Shown in pieces: positions 45,361-57,387 of a DNA stretch of 64,000 bases; the stretch's first letter is position 1; the number at the start of each line of letters is the position of its first letter. Below the pieces are notes generated by a model that was given only the letters and a program-made list of their open reading frames with translations, was not told the origin of the DNA and ran no database searches. Position numbers and translations under genes: made by a program. The stretch comes from Papilionanthe hookeriana x Papilionanthe teres (Eukaryota > Streptophyta > Magnoliopsida > Asparagales > Orchidaceae). The stretch covers positions 21,185,771 through 21,249,770 of the forward strand of contig CM040434.1 in the NCBI GenBank assembly GCA_022702705.1. The letters run 5' to 3'.

Positions 45361-46566
45361 CACCTAAGACATGAAGAATTCAAAAATAAATCTAAAACAA
45401 CTTGAACACTATTCCAAACTTAAATCTATTAACTAAAATCAAATCATGAACCACTTGAACATCCATTTGCCCTCAAAAGCTCGTGATGTCATAACTCTTA
45501 AAAGGAGTGTTAAATGAAGTGTTACTTCATTCATGGGATATTCAAATGTCCTAGTTCACCGAAGCAAGACAACAAAACTTAAACTCTCGGATGATTAATT
45601 CATTTGTATAATTAAATTCATTTGGACTTAAAACAATCCTAGAAATGTTGAAAAGATGTTTAAGATTCGTCTTAAACACTTCCTCAATATGATAGGATAT
45701 TTATAAGAACAATTGAACTTAGTTGTTCTTTGATGAAGAAAATCGTCCTCAAACTAAAACACAAGAACCTAGACGTCATAGGAGATGACTAGCTATAGGA
45801 TTAGGACCTTTGGTAGAAAACCATAACCCTTCCCTTAGCTTTACCTAGGAACTTACTTTAAATGCTTAAATATTCTAACTGTGTTTTAAGTGCAGCTTGG
45901 AATGACGGGAAGACCCTCCAGGTACGCTTTTATTTTATTATTTACTGCAATTTATTTAATCGCATCGCACTTACTTTTCTTGCATGATAAACAACTGTTG
46001 CATGAAAACCTACACCTTTAGGATAGTCCCTAAAACTAAAACCAAAACTAAATTAAAAGTCATTACAAGATAAAATTCACCGCCACAACATTTCAAAATA
46101 TAAGACAACTCAAGATTTAATCACAAACAGAACAACAAAACTACAACTACAACTAAATTAAAACGTCTTGTTGGATGATCGGGAATACCTTGGATGATGT
46201 AACCTACGTGTTGCTAACGGGATTTCCCACGGTCTAAATGAAAGTGTGGAACTCATTCGATTGAGTTTAGCAAATTCATCCGGACTAAGTGAATCCGATA
46301 AAAATAACGATGCCGAAGGATGGAACCGTGGGATCTTAACCGGTGTTGTTATAATCAACTTTAAGATTTGTTTAATTAAAATATTAAAAACACCTGGATT
46401 TTAAGATTTTCTCTAAACCCGAACACTTTTCTCACCTCCTGATTTATGATTTCTAAAACTAAACCTCTGCAACAACAAGGAGCTTGGAGCATGGTGGGCA
46501 GCACGGCCATCGTCATCAGCAAAACTCGGATCTACTTCAACAAAACTTTCTTAGAATTAAATAACC

Positions 46567-46760
46567 AAGCCATAGGACTTTGAGGTGGTTTGCCTAGTGC
46601 AACATAAATCCTCAAACCTTCGTTAGGCATTTGTATGATCATGTCATGTAAATTAAGCCCTAACCGGTCTTAGGACTCCGAGGTAGTCGTCCGATGCGAC
46701 ATAAACCCTCACATCTTCGAGGTTATTTGTATGATTTTATCATACAAATATAAGTCCTAA
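46567..46760 (+). repeat. Duplicated ~96-bp unit with hairpin
   Basis: Two diverged direct copies share GGACT..GAGGTRGT, ACATAAA.CCTCA and ATTTGTATGAT. The second copy ends in a perfect hairpin at 46725-46749 with arms ATTTGTATGAT and ATCATACAAAT and loop TTT. The first copy has an imperfect version. Confidence 0.6.
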
Positions 46761-47461
46761 TTAATTAAAATTGGCAAGATCAAAATACTAAATAAACATT
46801 AGGACTTTCCTAAATTCAAACCAAACAATAGGATAGTCGGGAAATTACCGAAGTTCGCTTCGAATCTGTGATTTCTCTTACCTTTCTTACTTTTAATTCC
46901 CAAAACAAAATGTTCCAAAATTGATCCATTCCCTATTGAAATTCCAAAACTCAATCCATTGAAAACTTAAACCTTGAAATTCTTGAGAGCAGAACTACTG
47001 ATTATTATCGAGAGTTTTCTTAGGTGATTCCCGTCACTTAAGATGTAATTAACTATAGGGCTTGCCCTTATAGGGAATTTTAAGAACCCATGTAATATAA
47101 ACCCTGTTTAATGTTTTCATATTAAACAGGGGAATTTGTCGGCTTATAAAATTGGTTCGCAGACCAAACGGATGTCACAAATCTTCTAGTTTATTTAATC
47201 GAGCCCCATCATCAAGCAATGTGTCTATTCTTCGGGATAGATACATGGTTTGTGATGCGGTGCTCGTTTATATAAACTATTCGGGATGTGAGATCAGTTT
47301 GATTTCATATCTTAAAATTTTCAAATTTAAAATTATTTTCAAAATAAAATACTACTTTTCAAATTATTTATCTAAATTAAATTAAAATTCGCCGACAATT
47401 TCTGTAGGCGACCCCCTTTTCCAAATAAAACACCAAAACCTAAAAATATGCCGACAATTTC

Positions 47462-47479
47462 TGGCGACTCCGCTGGGGA
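47462..47479 (+). other. Primer-binding site, Arg-tRNA type
   Basis: TGGCGACTCCGCTGGGGA, five bases after the LTR end. This is the site used by Ogre-type elements and pairs with tRNA-Arg. A partial duplicate of the LTR end and primer site lies at 47391-47415. Confidence 0.85.
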
Positions 47480-48004
47480 TAATTCCTTTCTCCATTTTTA
47501 ATCAAATAGTTCTGCTTTCAAAAATCGGTAGTGTATCCATGTCCCTAATGGATCAAACTACCATTCTTTCCGTTGGAATACTATGTTCATTTCTACCTTG
47601 AATGAGTATAGCCAACATTCTCTCGGATCTAGGAGCCACTGTTTAGACACCCCTAAACAGAGAGGTTCTGAGATCCTTTTAGCTCTTTTCTGAGGTGGGG
47701 TGGACCCCCAATAGGTGTTAGTTTAGGAGTGATCCTTCGAGTCGAGAAGTCTTACATAAGACTTTCTTTTCCTTTCCAACTCTGAATCAAATTCATTACC
47801 TTCTCTACACCTTTGAACATTCCGTTCTAAATAAACAAACCCTCTAATGAATGACTCTTTTAATAAATATACATGAACAAGAATGTGTTCGGACTCTTTT
47901 CGTTTCCTTTCTTTTCGTCCTGATGAGAAGAAGCATAACTTGGGACCGATAATCGAATCTTCCTTGCGAAATGGAAGCCCCAAAGCCGATTTTCTCCTTC
48001 ACCA
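47480..48004 (+). other. Untranslated leader of element E
   Basis: Between the primer site and ORF1. No conserved coding motif. Short frames on both strands (47723-47983 minus, 47883-48122 plus) are unsupported. Confidence 0.5.
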
Positions 48005-48833
48005 ATGGACTCGGACTTCGCTGTTTACAAGGATGAGCTGCCCGACAATGGGATCATCCGGTTTGGACAAGGATTCGAGAACACAAATGTCAAGATCGCT
48101 GACGTTACCCTTTTCGCACTGATGGACAAAGTGTCAGAAACTGAGAAACCCATGATTGAGTTCAACCTTAAGTCAACTCAAGAGTTTCCTCCTCTACAAA
48201 GGATTCCAGTCGAGATGAATACCGCCGTCCAAAGGAGGACCGTTATCTCTACCCCCACTTGGTCTAGTCGTCTCGCACTACCCCGGCTCCCGCCGATCGA
48301 AGGGGAAAGAAGTTCAAATTTGCAACGAGCATGTTACCGTGGAGGGTACAGATTTCCGTGCAAGACCTTTTGTTTTTGAAATTGGGTCCAGCTCAAGGGT
48401 TCCACCCCTAACACGGACTCAGAGGAGAAACAGAGGCAGGAAGATCGCCAGGAAGGCCAGAGCTGCTGAAGTCGCTTTCTTAGAAGAAATCCCTGAGTAC
48501 ACACCACTACCTGAATACATACCATTGTCTGAGTATACACCCCTTTTGGAAGGAAGCAGATTCCATCCCCTTTCCGCCACAGCTGACGAGGAAAATGTCC
48601 GCAGGATTGCCTCTACATTACCTCGACCCGCATATTACTGCGACAACAGAAAGAAAAGGGCTAGGGTTACACCATTTGCCCGACTACAGACTGTGATTGA
48701 GAAATTAGCAAAGAAAGAAAGATGCCTCAGTATCGGAAATTTTAAGAAGGATAGGGCGGGTGCCGGCCAAATCCCGTCTTGGGCCGCGAGTAGAATCGCT
48801 GCATCGCTGCGGAAGAGCCTAATAAGAAGATGA
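48005..48833 (+). pseudogene. Ogre ORF1 (function unknown), frameshifted
   Basis: ATG 48005 opens MDSDFAVYKDELPDNGIIRF and continues to about 48330. A shift then leads to the frame ending at 48833 (VEGTDFRARPFVFEIGSSSR; basic LTRTQRRNRGRKIARKARAA). A hexapeptide-like PEYTPL motif occurs three times in slightly varied form, then RFHPLSATADEENVRRIAST. An ORF ahead of gag is a known hallmark of Ogre elements; its role is unknown. The stretch 48834-49208 still has readable pieces (TTFQAFGLIDHPVPGLLLAR) with many stops, and may be its C-terminus. Confidence 0.75.
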
Positions 48834-49208
48834 AGGCTAGTCCACCCGTTGTTGTTTCAGGTTTACGGATCGGGGAGGATACCACCTTCCAAGCATTCGG
48901 ACTGATAGACCATCCGGTCCCAGGCCTTCTACTCGCTAGAAGGATGGTATGGCGTCCCACTACCGCCAATTAAGGCCGAAACAACGACCAGAAAAGGAAA
49001 GTCTCGTCAGGAGACTTGAGTCCGAGGAAAGTGCTACTGCAGTAAAGGAGACTCATGAGAAGGAAACCCGACAGTTATCACATGACAACTGCAAGGATGT
49101 ACAGAAAAGACCTCTAGAAGATGCTATGGAAAAGTTAAGGACTGATATTCGACGATTAGCAAGGAGAGAGAAGAGAAATTCGGAGATGAAATTGACTCGT
49201 CAGAGTTC

Positions 49209-51563
49209 ATGGATGATGAGTATGCAGAAATTAACATGGTTGAAACACGAGCTTCATCAGCTTCACAAGGTGCCCCTGCAGCCGCAGAAAGAGAGGAACC
49301 GGAAGCAATGAGGAGGCAGCTTCAAGAGAAAGATGATACGATCGCCCAAATGGCGAAAATGATGGAAGAGATGGCTGTAGCCCTAGCCACTCTCCGAGTC
49401 GGAGTTCAACCCCAAAGGGAAACACCCCGAAGTCGGTCACATTATAGACGGAGGAAAGGAGATTACATCCGTCAACGGGGATGATCAATTAAAGAAGGAT
49501 ACAACACAAAGTATGATTCCAGAAAAGGATATCAATAGCTTGGTGGAACAGCAGGTGCGAGAAGCCTTGACACAATCAAAGAGCGGAACATCCATTCGGA
49601 CGGGTAGACCTTACCCTGAAGAATTCGACGTTGTCCAATATCCGAAAGGCTTTGTACCACCTCTGTTCAAGACCTTTGATGGAACCGGAAACCCTCGGCA
49701 GCATGTTGCACATTTTCGTGCACATTGTTGCAATGCCGGCGGAAGTGATGATTTACTCTTCCAACAATTTGTCAGCAGCCTCTCAGGGATCGCCTTTGAT
49801 TGGTATGCGGAATTACCAAACGGTTCGGTGAAGACATTTTCAGAATTAAAGAATCTCTTCATCAAGCGATTTCTTTGGAGCTCAACACCACATCACTATA
49901 GGTGATTTAGTGGTAGAGAAGCAGAAGCCGAATGAAACCTTGGTGGACTACATACTTCGATGGAGGAATCTAAGTATGAAATGTGAGCCACAGTTACAAG
50001 AACAGCATGCAGTCGGCATTTTACTTAAGAGCATCCATGGCCCGATAGCACTTCTCCTCAAGGGATTTACTATTAAGACTTTCGAGAAGTTGTTAAGTAA
50101 GGCCGGAAGCTTGCAAGAGGAGGCGAAGCAATTAAGTTTCACCGATAAAACAGACAAACAGAAGCCCGTGAAAACTTTTGAAAAGAAGTCCGAAATCGTC
50201 GCAACAGTCGATAAAGGCAAGCAGCCGATACAAATATCGTCAGAACGGCCGCAGCAACCTCAACAGAATTACCATCAACCCCGACCCAGCTATCAGTCAT
50301 CTCGACGAGTATGAACAATCGCCTCGTCCACAACGGACGTTTAGGGAGTTCCTGAGCAGGGAGTATCCGTTCAAGAATGAGGCAGTCCCGAAAATATTCC
50401 GCAGCCTGATGAAGACTCCAGATTTCCAACTGCCAGAGCCTAAAAGACAAGAAGAAGTCGACAAGAAAGGTGATCCCAACTTCTGCCCTTACCACCGGAT
50501 GCTTGGACACAAGATAGAAGATTGTATTACCTTCAAAAGTTGGCTCAACGACAATCTTCGGAAAGGGAATATAACGATCCCGAAAGAATACATGAAGGAA
50601 CCCCAGAAAGGAGGTTCCGTCAATGTTATCTCGACAGATTTCATTGTTCCGATAGACCCCTATGCGACTGATGATGGATGGACTACCGCTTGGACAAAGT
50701 CTTCGAAGAAGGTTTTGGATCACATCCAAACCGCTTCGGTGCAAGCCTCAATTCAGAGTTCGAAAACTGTCAAGTCGGCGCTATCACTTGCGATAGAAGA
50801 ACCACCTCAACAAGAGACAATTGAAGAAAAGAAGAAAACTGACGAAGAAGAGAAGACCGAGGCACCTAAGGCTAGACTAGGGGCTGCTTATCCTAGGATA
50901 GTTGTTTCCGATTCGGGGAAGAAATCCCTCGAACCTCTGACTCTGTATGATTATCTGCCCACTCCGGTGGGATCTTATAATGATGAGGGTTATGGCGTTG
51001 GCTATGTTTTGACTGTTTCTAACGATTACGTTACTAGCGACGATCAACCTAATCCGGACGTCGATTCCGATACAAATGACAATTCTCAAATCATACACAA
51101 TCTCGACGATCACAATGACAAAGAAGACATCCACCAGGAAGGCTACGAGAGTTCAACAAGCAACGAATCTATTTGCGAGTTTCGAGGAGCTCCAATCACA
51201 ATAGAGTTAGAGCCTTCAGACTCCGAAGCTAATCTCGAAGAACTTGTCATTCCAATTCGAAGGAGACACCAAGCAAACTCAATGCTAAATTCAGAAGAAA
51301 TCACAGAAGTCAACTTAAGAAGTGGAAGAGTTTTACCTCCGAGAATGGGTCCAAAATTCAAAGGAAAGCAGGTGGTTGTTCAGGAAGAACCAACCCCGGC
51401 AGAAGAAATACCCATTCGAGAAGAAAATGAGGCACATGAAAACAAAGTGGACTACAACGTGCTAGCCCATCTTAGGAAACTACCGACCAAACCGAGCATC
51501 TACGACGCTCTCATCTTATCAAAGGAGATGAGAGAAGCTCGATCAAGGCCTTACTTGATCTAG
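49209..51563 (+). pseudogene. gag: Ogre gag, several frameshifts
   Basis: It starts at ATG 49209 (MDDEYAEINMVETRASS) with a coiled-coil stretch (MRRQLQEKDDTIAQMAKMME). The gag core follows in the next frame (49513-49905: YPKGFVPPLFKTFDGTGNPR, GIAFDWYAELPNGSVKTFSE), then a third frame (49910-50314: LVDYILRWRNLSMKCEP). The largest frame, 50178-51563, overlaps its end and carries a zinc-knuckle-like motif CPYHRMLGHKIEDC at codons 103-116 (C-x2-H-x4-H-x4-C), then an acidic low-complexity tail. Gag forms the particle and binds RNA. Three frame changes make it defective. Confidence 0.87.
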
Positions 51564-51639
51564 AAATTTGCTTAGCTCAAATGGCCGGAGAGTCCTTAGA
51601 TGAGGTTTGCTCGTTAAAGGAACGACGAGGTGTTACCTT

Positions 51640-52391
51640 CACGGACAATGACTTACTACTTGGGACGACGTGACCACAACCGACCGTTGTACATTTCAGT
51701 TACAATTGGGAACTTTACACTCTCCAGAGTATTGGTGGATCCAGGAGCATCAATCAATATAATGAATCTTCGAACGCTAGCATACTTGGAAATTGATGCT
51801 CGCTAGCTCGAAGCGGACAAGATGTTATTAAGAGGATTCAACCAGAAAGGAGAAAGAGCCCTCGGATCAATAACACTGCTAATGAAGACCGGTGACTTAG
51901 CAAAGACAACCGCGAAATTTCACATAATTGATTCGAAACGTCGTTCAACGCTCTACTCGGGCCGACCATGGATACATGAAAACCGGATGGTACCATCATC
52001 TCTACATCAATGCATCAAGTACTACGATGGAGGGGAACATTGCATCAAAGGTGACTTACAACCGTTCTCCGTACATGAAATTGGAATCCATGAAGACGCA
52101 GCTTATTATGCACCTCCGAAAAAAACAATCTTCTCCAGAGATAGCATAACAAATGAAGCAAAGGAAATTTGGGACGACGAAGAACCCGAGATTCTAGTCC
52201 AACGATCACTCACCACTCCCTTACGGCGAGATGGTGAAGGTTTCTCCACAACTCGCATCCGAGGTCGAGGCCGGGGACGAGGTCGTGGCGAGACGTTAGG
52301 ACGATTGGACAGAGGAAACCAGCCATCAATGTTTATTGGGAAGATAGTTCTGAAGAAGAAAAAGAAATCAAACAAGATGCAGCGACAATAA
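51640..52391 (+). pseudogene. Ogre aspartic protease
   Basis: One frame from about 51660 reads RPLYISVTIGNFTLSRVLVD followed by PGASINIMNLRTL, with catalytic Asp in DPGAS, a TAG at 51804-51806, then MLLRGFNQKGERALGSITL and LYSGRPWIHENRMVPSSLHQ up to 52391. An Arg/Gly-rich stretch (RIRGRGRGRGRGE) follows the protease core. Only one stop separates the halves. The 52392-52834 stretch is the linker to RT and shows nothing recognised. Confidence 0.8.
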
Positions 52392-52834
52392 GTCGGAAGA
52401 AGCCGCAATTCAGAATCCCTATTGAAGATGAAAGAAACAAAGAATATAAATCGATGTACGAGAAGATTAACCACTATGTACATACTATGACCCTGACCCC
52501 GATCCATTCTAATAAGATCGAGGGTATGGAGGTTAAAGAGGTACGTAGCGGTGGTACAAAGCCAATCAAATTCTACCGTGGTACTCCTTCCTCCAAAACT
52601 GAAAATAATGTACAATTTGAAGATGCTACTTCATCAGAATTAATGGAATTGCCTTTTGAGTGGTACTCTCCCTGTGTTCAAAATTTAATTCGAGCGTGGT
52701 TTCTTACCTCAACAATGGACAAAAGGTCAATCACAACGTTTTGAAAAATTATGGAATAACTCCGTCGTCCACCCAATGCAAAACATGGTCTCGGATTCGG
52801 CACAGTAGAATCAGTTGACGATACTGAATTTTGC

Positions 52835-53814
52835 ATGGTTTTCACTTGCGAGTCTAATGAAAACTGCATGGAAACTACAGAAGAACTCGAAGATTTACAA
52901 ATTGGAGATGCTCCACCAGAATTCGAAGAAGAGATCAAATATATAATAGATGAGTTAACGGAAGTTAACTTAGGTACTAGTGAAGAACCTAAACCTACCT
53001 TTGTTAGTTCCTTACTCAATAAAGAAGACTCCGAAGAAATAATTAAGTTATTAATGGAATTTAAAGACTGTTTTGCTTGGAGCTACGATGAGATGCCAGG
53101 TTTAGCTCCAGAGGTCGCTGTCCATAAGCTAGGGATGGATCCTGCTTCTGTTCCAGTCAGACAAGGTCCCAGAAGAATGCGTCTAGAAATCGAACAACAA
53201 GTCATAGCCGAAGTTAAAAAGCTAATAGACGCTAAATTTGTCCGTGAAGAACAATACCCGACTTGGTTAGCCAATGTGGTACCGATCGAAAGAAGAATGG
53301 TCGGATCGGAATTTGTGTGGATTTCGGAGATTTAAACAAGGCATGTCCAAAAGATGAATTTCCTCTACCGATCCCGAATTAATGATCGATATCGCTTCAA
53401 CACATGAATTATTTTCATTCATGGATGGATCTTCGAGGATACAACCGGATAAAAATGGCTCCGTAAGATGAAAAACTTACAGCATTCGAACGCCGATCGG
53501 AGTATATTGCTACACGAGTGATGCCATTCGGACCGAAGAACGCAGGAGCAACCTACCGCAGAGCGATGACAAGAATTTTTGATGATCTCATCCACAATCA
53601 AGTTGAATGCTATGTGGACGATGTGGTCATCAAAAGCAAAATAAAGGAAAACCACTCGTATGATTTGAGAATTGTTTTCGAACGATTAAGACAATTTAAC
53701 CTTAAGATGAATCCCTTAAAATGCGCCTTCGGCGTCACCTCCGGGAAATTCTTAGGATTCGTTGTCCGACATCGCGGAATTGAAATCGACCGGAAAAGAT
53801 TAAAGCTATCTTAG
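52835..53814 (+). pseudogene. Ogre reverse transcriptase
   Basis: The N-terminal part is in the frame 52835-53335: FKDCFAWSYDEMPGLAPEVA, VRQGPRRMRLEIEQQVIAEV, YPTWLANVVPI. The fingers (DLNKACPKDEFPLPIP; FSFMDG) lie at 53330-53430 in shifted frames. The palm resumes at 53518 (MPFGPKNAGATYRRAMTRIF) with the catalytic YVDD at 53611-53622 and then IKSKIKENHSYDL and NPLKCAFGVTSGKFLGFVV. Both catalytic aspartates are intact. Shifts near 53340 and 53500 break it. Confidence 0.9.
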
Positions 53815-54465
53815 AAACGCCGCCTCCAAAAACCTTAAAACAACTACGATCTTTTCAAGGGAAGCTGGCATATCTTCGACGCTTTATCTCGAACTTGTCA
53901 GGTAGGTGTCAGCCTTTCTCGGCACTAGTTAAAAAGGACGCCAAATTTATTTGGGAAGAGAAATGCCAGAAGGCCTTTGAGGACATTAAACAATATTTAA
54001 TGACACCTCCTGTCTTAGCAGCCCCAGTCTCAGGTAGACCGTTGATACTTTATACCGCCGCTTTAGACGACTCTCTCGGAGCCCTGTTAGCCCGGATCAA
54101 TGATGAGGGTAAAGAAAATGCTCTTTATCGCCTAAGCCGTCGTTTACTTCCGACGGAAATAAGGTATCCCGCAATTGAAAAGCATTGTTTGGCCCCGATC
54201 TTCGCCGCTCAAAAGCTCGAGCACTACATGCTTTCTCATAAGGTCAACTCGATCTCGAAATTTAATCCATTGCAATACTTGATGACCCGTCCAACGCTTT
54301 CCGGCGGACTTGCCGGATGGTCAATGATATTATCGCAATTCGATATAACTTTCGTGCCTCTTCGTGCTCGTAAAAGGACAAGTCCTAGCAGACTTCCTCG
54401 CAACGACACCCTTCGTCGGCAGAATCTCCTCTCAATGATGATTTGCCGGATGAACAAATAATGAA
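53815..54465 (+). pseudogene. Ogre RT-connected RNase H
   Basis: Connection and RNase H region: FQGKLAYLRRFISNL, CQPFSALVKKDAKFIWEEKC, LMTPPVLAAPVSGRPLILYT, then SLGALLARINDEGKENALY, RYPAIEKHCLAPIFAAQKLE and GWSMILSQFDITFVPLRA. The usual first acidic residue region is altered. It is followed directly by a second RNase H. Confidence 0.82.
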
Positions 54466-54477
54466 CCTAGAAGACCA

Positions 54478-55000
54478 CGATGATCGATGTTGGGAATTAT
54501 ATTTCGACGGAGCATCTTCGAGCACACAAAGACGAAGAATCGCAAGTGATAGTGCTCAGTAAGGCGAGGGATCGGACTAATCTTTATAACATCGGAGCGG
54601 GGGATGTTAAGATACTCCTACCACTTGACGGAGCCGTGTACAAATAACGAAGCGAATACGAAGCCCTCATAACGGGATCGGAATTAACTATTCAAATGGG
54701 TATAACAGACATCAACATCTATGGGGATTCGCAGTTAATCATTCAACAGATCGCCGGACAATACAGAATTTTAAAACCAAGACTCGAGCAATACTTCCAG
54801 TATGCCATACAGCTGTTGGAACAGATTCCAAATGTGACGATCTACAAAATTCCCAGAAAAGAAAACGCTTTAGCAGATGCGTTACCCGCCTCGCAAAAGA
54901 ATTTGCCTCGCTTGCAAGATGAATCGATGGAAGTGTTAGTTCACGGACGTCGGGTCCTATCACGAGCTCGACATAGACACAATACACAAATCGAAAAAGG
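54478..55000 (+). pseudogene. Second (archaeal-type) RNase H of Tat/Ogre lineage
   Basis: CWELYFDGASSS, then EYEALITGSELTIQMGITDI, NIYGDSQLIIQQIAGQY and IPRKENALADAL are the canonical D-E-D-D blocks of the additional RNase H that Tat-lineage elements carry between the RT-linked RNase H and integrase. A shift and a stop near 54540-54650 break it. Its presence places E in the Tat/Ogre group. Confidence 0.85.
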
Positions 55001-55011
55001 AGAAGAATCGA

Positions 55012-56291
55012 TTGCAGCGAGTGATGAAAAACACGGAAGATTGGCGACAGCCATTAATAGACTACCTGCAAACAGGAAAACTACCAGACGATAAGTCGTT
55101 AGCCCATCAGATCAAGAAAAGAACTCTGTCCTACACATTAATAAACAATACATTATACAAAAGGTCTTTTGATCAAATGTGGCTAAGGTGTCTAAGCGGG
55201 TCCGAGGCCCGTGAAATTGTTAAAGAGGTGCATTCAGGACTCTGTGGCGCTCACCAGTCGGGTCCAAAGATGAAAATGAAAATTAAAAGACTAGGGTGTT
55301 ACTGGCCCTCGATGATGACCGATCGCATGAAAATCGCCAAGAGCCGTCACAGGTGCCAAGTGCACGGAGTGGTTCTACACCAACCCCCAAATGTGCTACA
55401 TCCGACAATTGCGTCGTGGCCATTTGAATGTTGGGGCACGGATATAGTGGGTCCAATAGAACCACCGTCTTCAAAAGGACATCGCTTCATTCTTGCGGCT
55501 ACAGACTACTTTTCTAAGTGGCAGAGGCGGTTCCACTTAGAGAAGTGAAAGCACATCACGTGCTACAATTTTTCAAGAACCAAGTTGTCTACCGTTTCGG
55601 AGTGCCACGCGAATCATCTCGGATAATGGGTCAGCATTCGAAGCACACGAATCAACAATTTTGTCGGGAGCCACGGAATCGACTGGCGATATTCAACAAT
55701 TTACTACCCAAGAGCAAACGGCCTTGCTGAGGCTTTTAATAAAACTCTCGTTCAAATTTCATAGAAGACTTTAGACGATAATAAGAGAAATTGGCACGAG
55801 AAGTTAGTAGAAGCCTTATGGGCCTACCGGACAACCTTCAGAACTCCTACTCAAGCTACACCTTACGCTCTGGTGTATGGGTCCGAGGCAGTGTTACCCT
55901 TAGAGGTCCAGCTTCCTTCACTCAGGATTGCACTTGCAAACAAAATCACGACGAAGAGAATGCCAAATTGCGACTAGAAGAATTGGAAAGCCCGGAAGGG
56001 AAAAGACTTGCAGCGCGAGCGGAATTTAGAACCGTACCAAGCTAAGATGGTTCAAGCCCATGACAAACCGGGTCCACCCAAGAGCCTTCAAAGTTGGTGA
56101 CTTAGTTCTCGTTCTCAAAGACCTATTCTTGCACACCGCAAGATAGGAGGAAAATTTGAACCCACTTGGGAAGGACCGTTTGTGGTTGAGGCAGTCTACT
56201 CAGGAGGCTCCTACCAGCTAGTGAACTGCCAAGGAGAACGACATATGCTTCCGATCAATGGACGATACTTGAAAAAGTATTACACTACCTG
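55012..56291 (+). pseudogene. Ogre integrase
   Basis: The zinc region contains VHSGLCGAHQSGPKMKMKIK and RLGCYWPSMM; the second Cys pair is reduced (KSRHRCQVHG, one Cys replaced by Arg). The catalytic core has Asp in CWGTDIVGPI and the second Asp as SDNGSAFE in a shifted frame near 55620. The Glu is in the GLAEAFNKTL stretch near 55725. The C-terminal part (KIGGKFEPTWEGPFVVEAVY; RYLKKYYT) ends with TGA 56289-56291. Several shifts make it inactive. Confidence 0.85.
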
Positions 56292-56588
56292 ATGTTTCGA
56301 AGGAATGAATTTTCCATCCCTAGAAGCACGGGTGAAGTAATTACTTATGACTGGGTCCGAACCCAAAATAATAAAAAATGTGCTAAAATAAATAAAATCA
56401 TGATAATAAAGTTTTCCTTGTTTTTTCTTTCCCAAATCAAGATCTCTTTCCTGATCTTATCCCACTTCATTCCTGTTGAATTTAAAAATACAAAAATAAT
56501 AAAAAAAAACTGTCTTTAATAAACATTTTCTTAATGTTCTTGTTTTTAGTACAGCCCCTGATCCTTTTCCTTGTCTTTTCGCAAGGAA

Positions 56589-57387
56589 ATGTCGAACGGG
56601 CGGTTGGTCCTGAACTTTAGAAATGGCGTAAGCCTTGCACTCGACGAAAAGAGGGTGAAAGATGGAGCGATAATAGAGATTGACTCGGACTTCGCACCAG
56701 CGGGCTCCGCAATACGAGGAAAGTGACCGGGTCCCACTGACCGAGAAGAACCGCCCGCAATGAAAGTGGGTGGCCCAAGCCACCAATCCAGCGAATAAGA
56801 AAAGAAAAACAAACACCGAAGAAGACAAGAGAATCAAATCCGTAGTCGCTACAGCAGAGGGCGAGCTTGTCGGCGCCGCACCCACGAAATTCGGGAAATA
56901 CGAAGAGCTACTCTCACGAAGAACTCAACGAAGAAACAAAAATCGCCGTATCCGCAAGATGTTAACTAAATTAGCAGCGGACCAGCGCGACGAGGCGAGT
57001 CTACTGCCGCGTACATACACTTTAAGGACACCAATTCACCGAGAACCCGAAGAAAGGAGACCGGCTCCGAGGATAACGGAAGAGACCGGGGAAATCTCGA
57101 GAAGAACGGAAGAAAGAAGGCTACAACGCCACCGGACAAAGCCACCGGCAATGCATGACCTTGTTGCAGAGCAACCCCGGAGGATGTCCCGACGGACATC
57201 ATCCCCGAGGAGCCGAGGTATGCGAGGAGAACGTGAAGGGATTGAGCCATATATCCCACAAGACGTCACCGAGGCCTCGCCATTTGCAAATTATCCCCGA
57301 ATACGAGCTAGAAAGAATACAGTAATGTCCAGAAGAAAACTTTTGAATACTTCGAGAGAATCAGAGGCAGGAGGATCAATATACTAG
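56589..57387 (+). pseudogene. N-terminal part of Ogre E third ORF (unknown)
   Basis: ATG 56589 opens a 45-codon frame (MSNGRLVLNFRNGVSLALDE; TGA 56724-56726) that continues after the stop to 56797. An overlapping frame is open from 56764 to 57387 without an ATG. It is very basic (RRTQRRNKNRRIRKMLTKLA; RRMSRRTSSPRSRGMRGERE) and has no domain I recognise. RTQRRN plus a basic run also occurs in ORF1. A one-base frame change near 57335 separates it from the AlkB-type domain, suggesting that both once formed a single protein. Position is after pol, where other elements carry env-like or accessory genes. Confidence 0.6.

Larger units (their letters stand above)
40013..47456 (+). repeat. 5' LTR of element E (about 7.4 kb)
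   Basis: It begins TGTTGACC and ends GCCGACA just before the primer site, so the termini are inverted repeats. Zones: terminal hairpin; a G-poor stretch (40560-41650) of CCCAA-type text; a moderately GC-rich zone with a TATA-like box (42385-42392) and three hairpins (42903-43157); an AT-rich zone; a TAAAT array (45005-45360); and a duplicated ~96-bp unit (46567-46760). Over the first ~600 bases I count roughly fifteen differences from the 3' LTR, so the insertion is fairly recent. The right border can only be confirmed with the rest of the 3' LTR. Confidence 0.88.

Noticed and set aside
50139..50744. 201-codon minus-strand open frame
   Set aside because: Antisense shadow of the Ogre gag frame, which has clear gag motifs.
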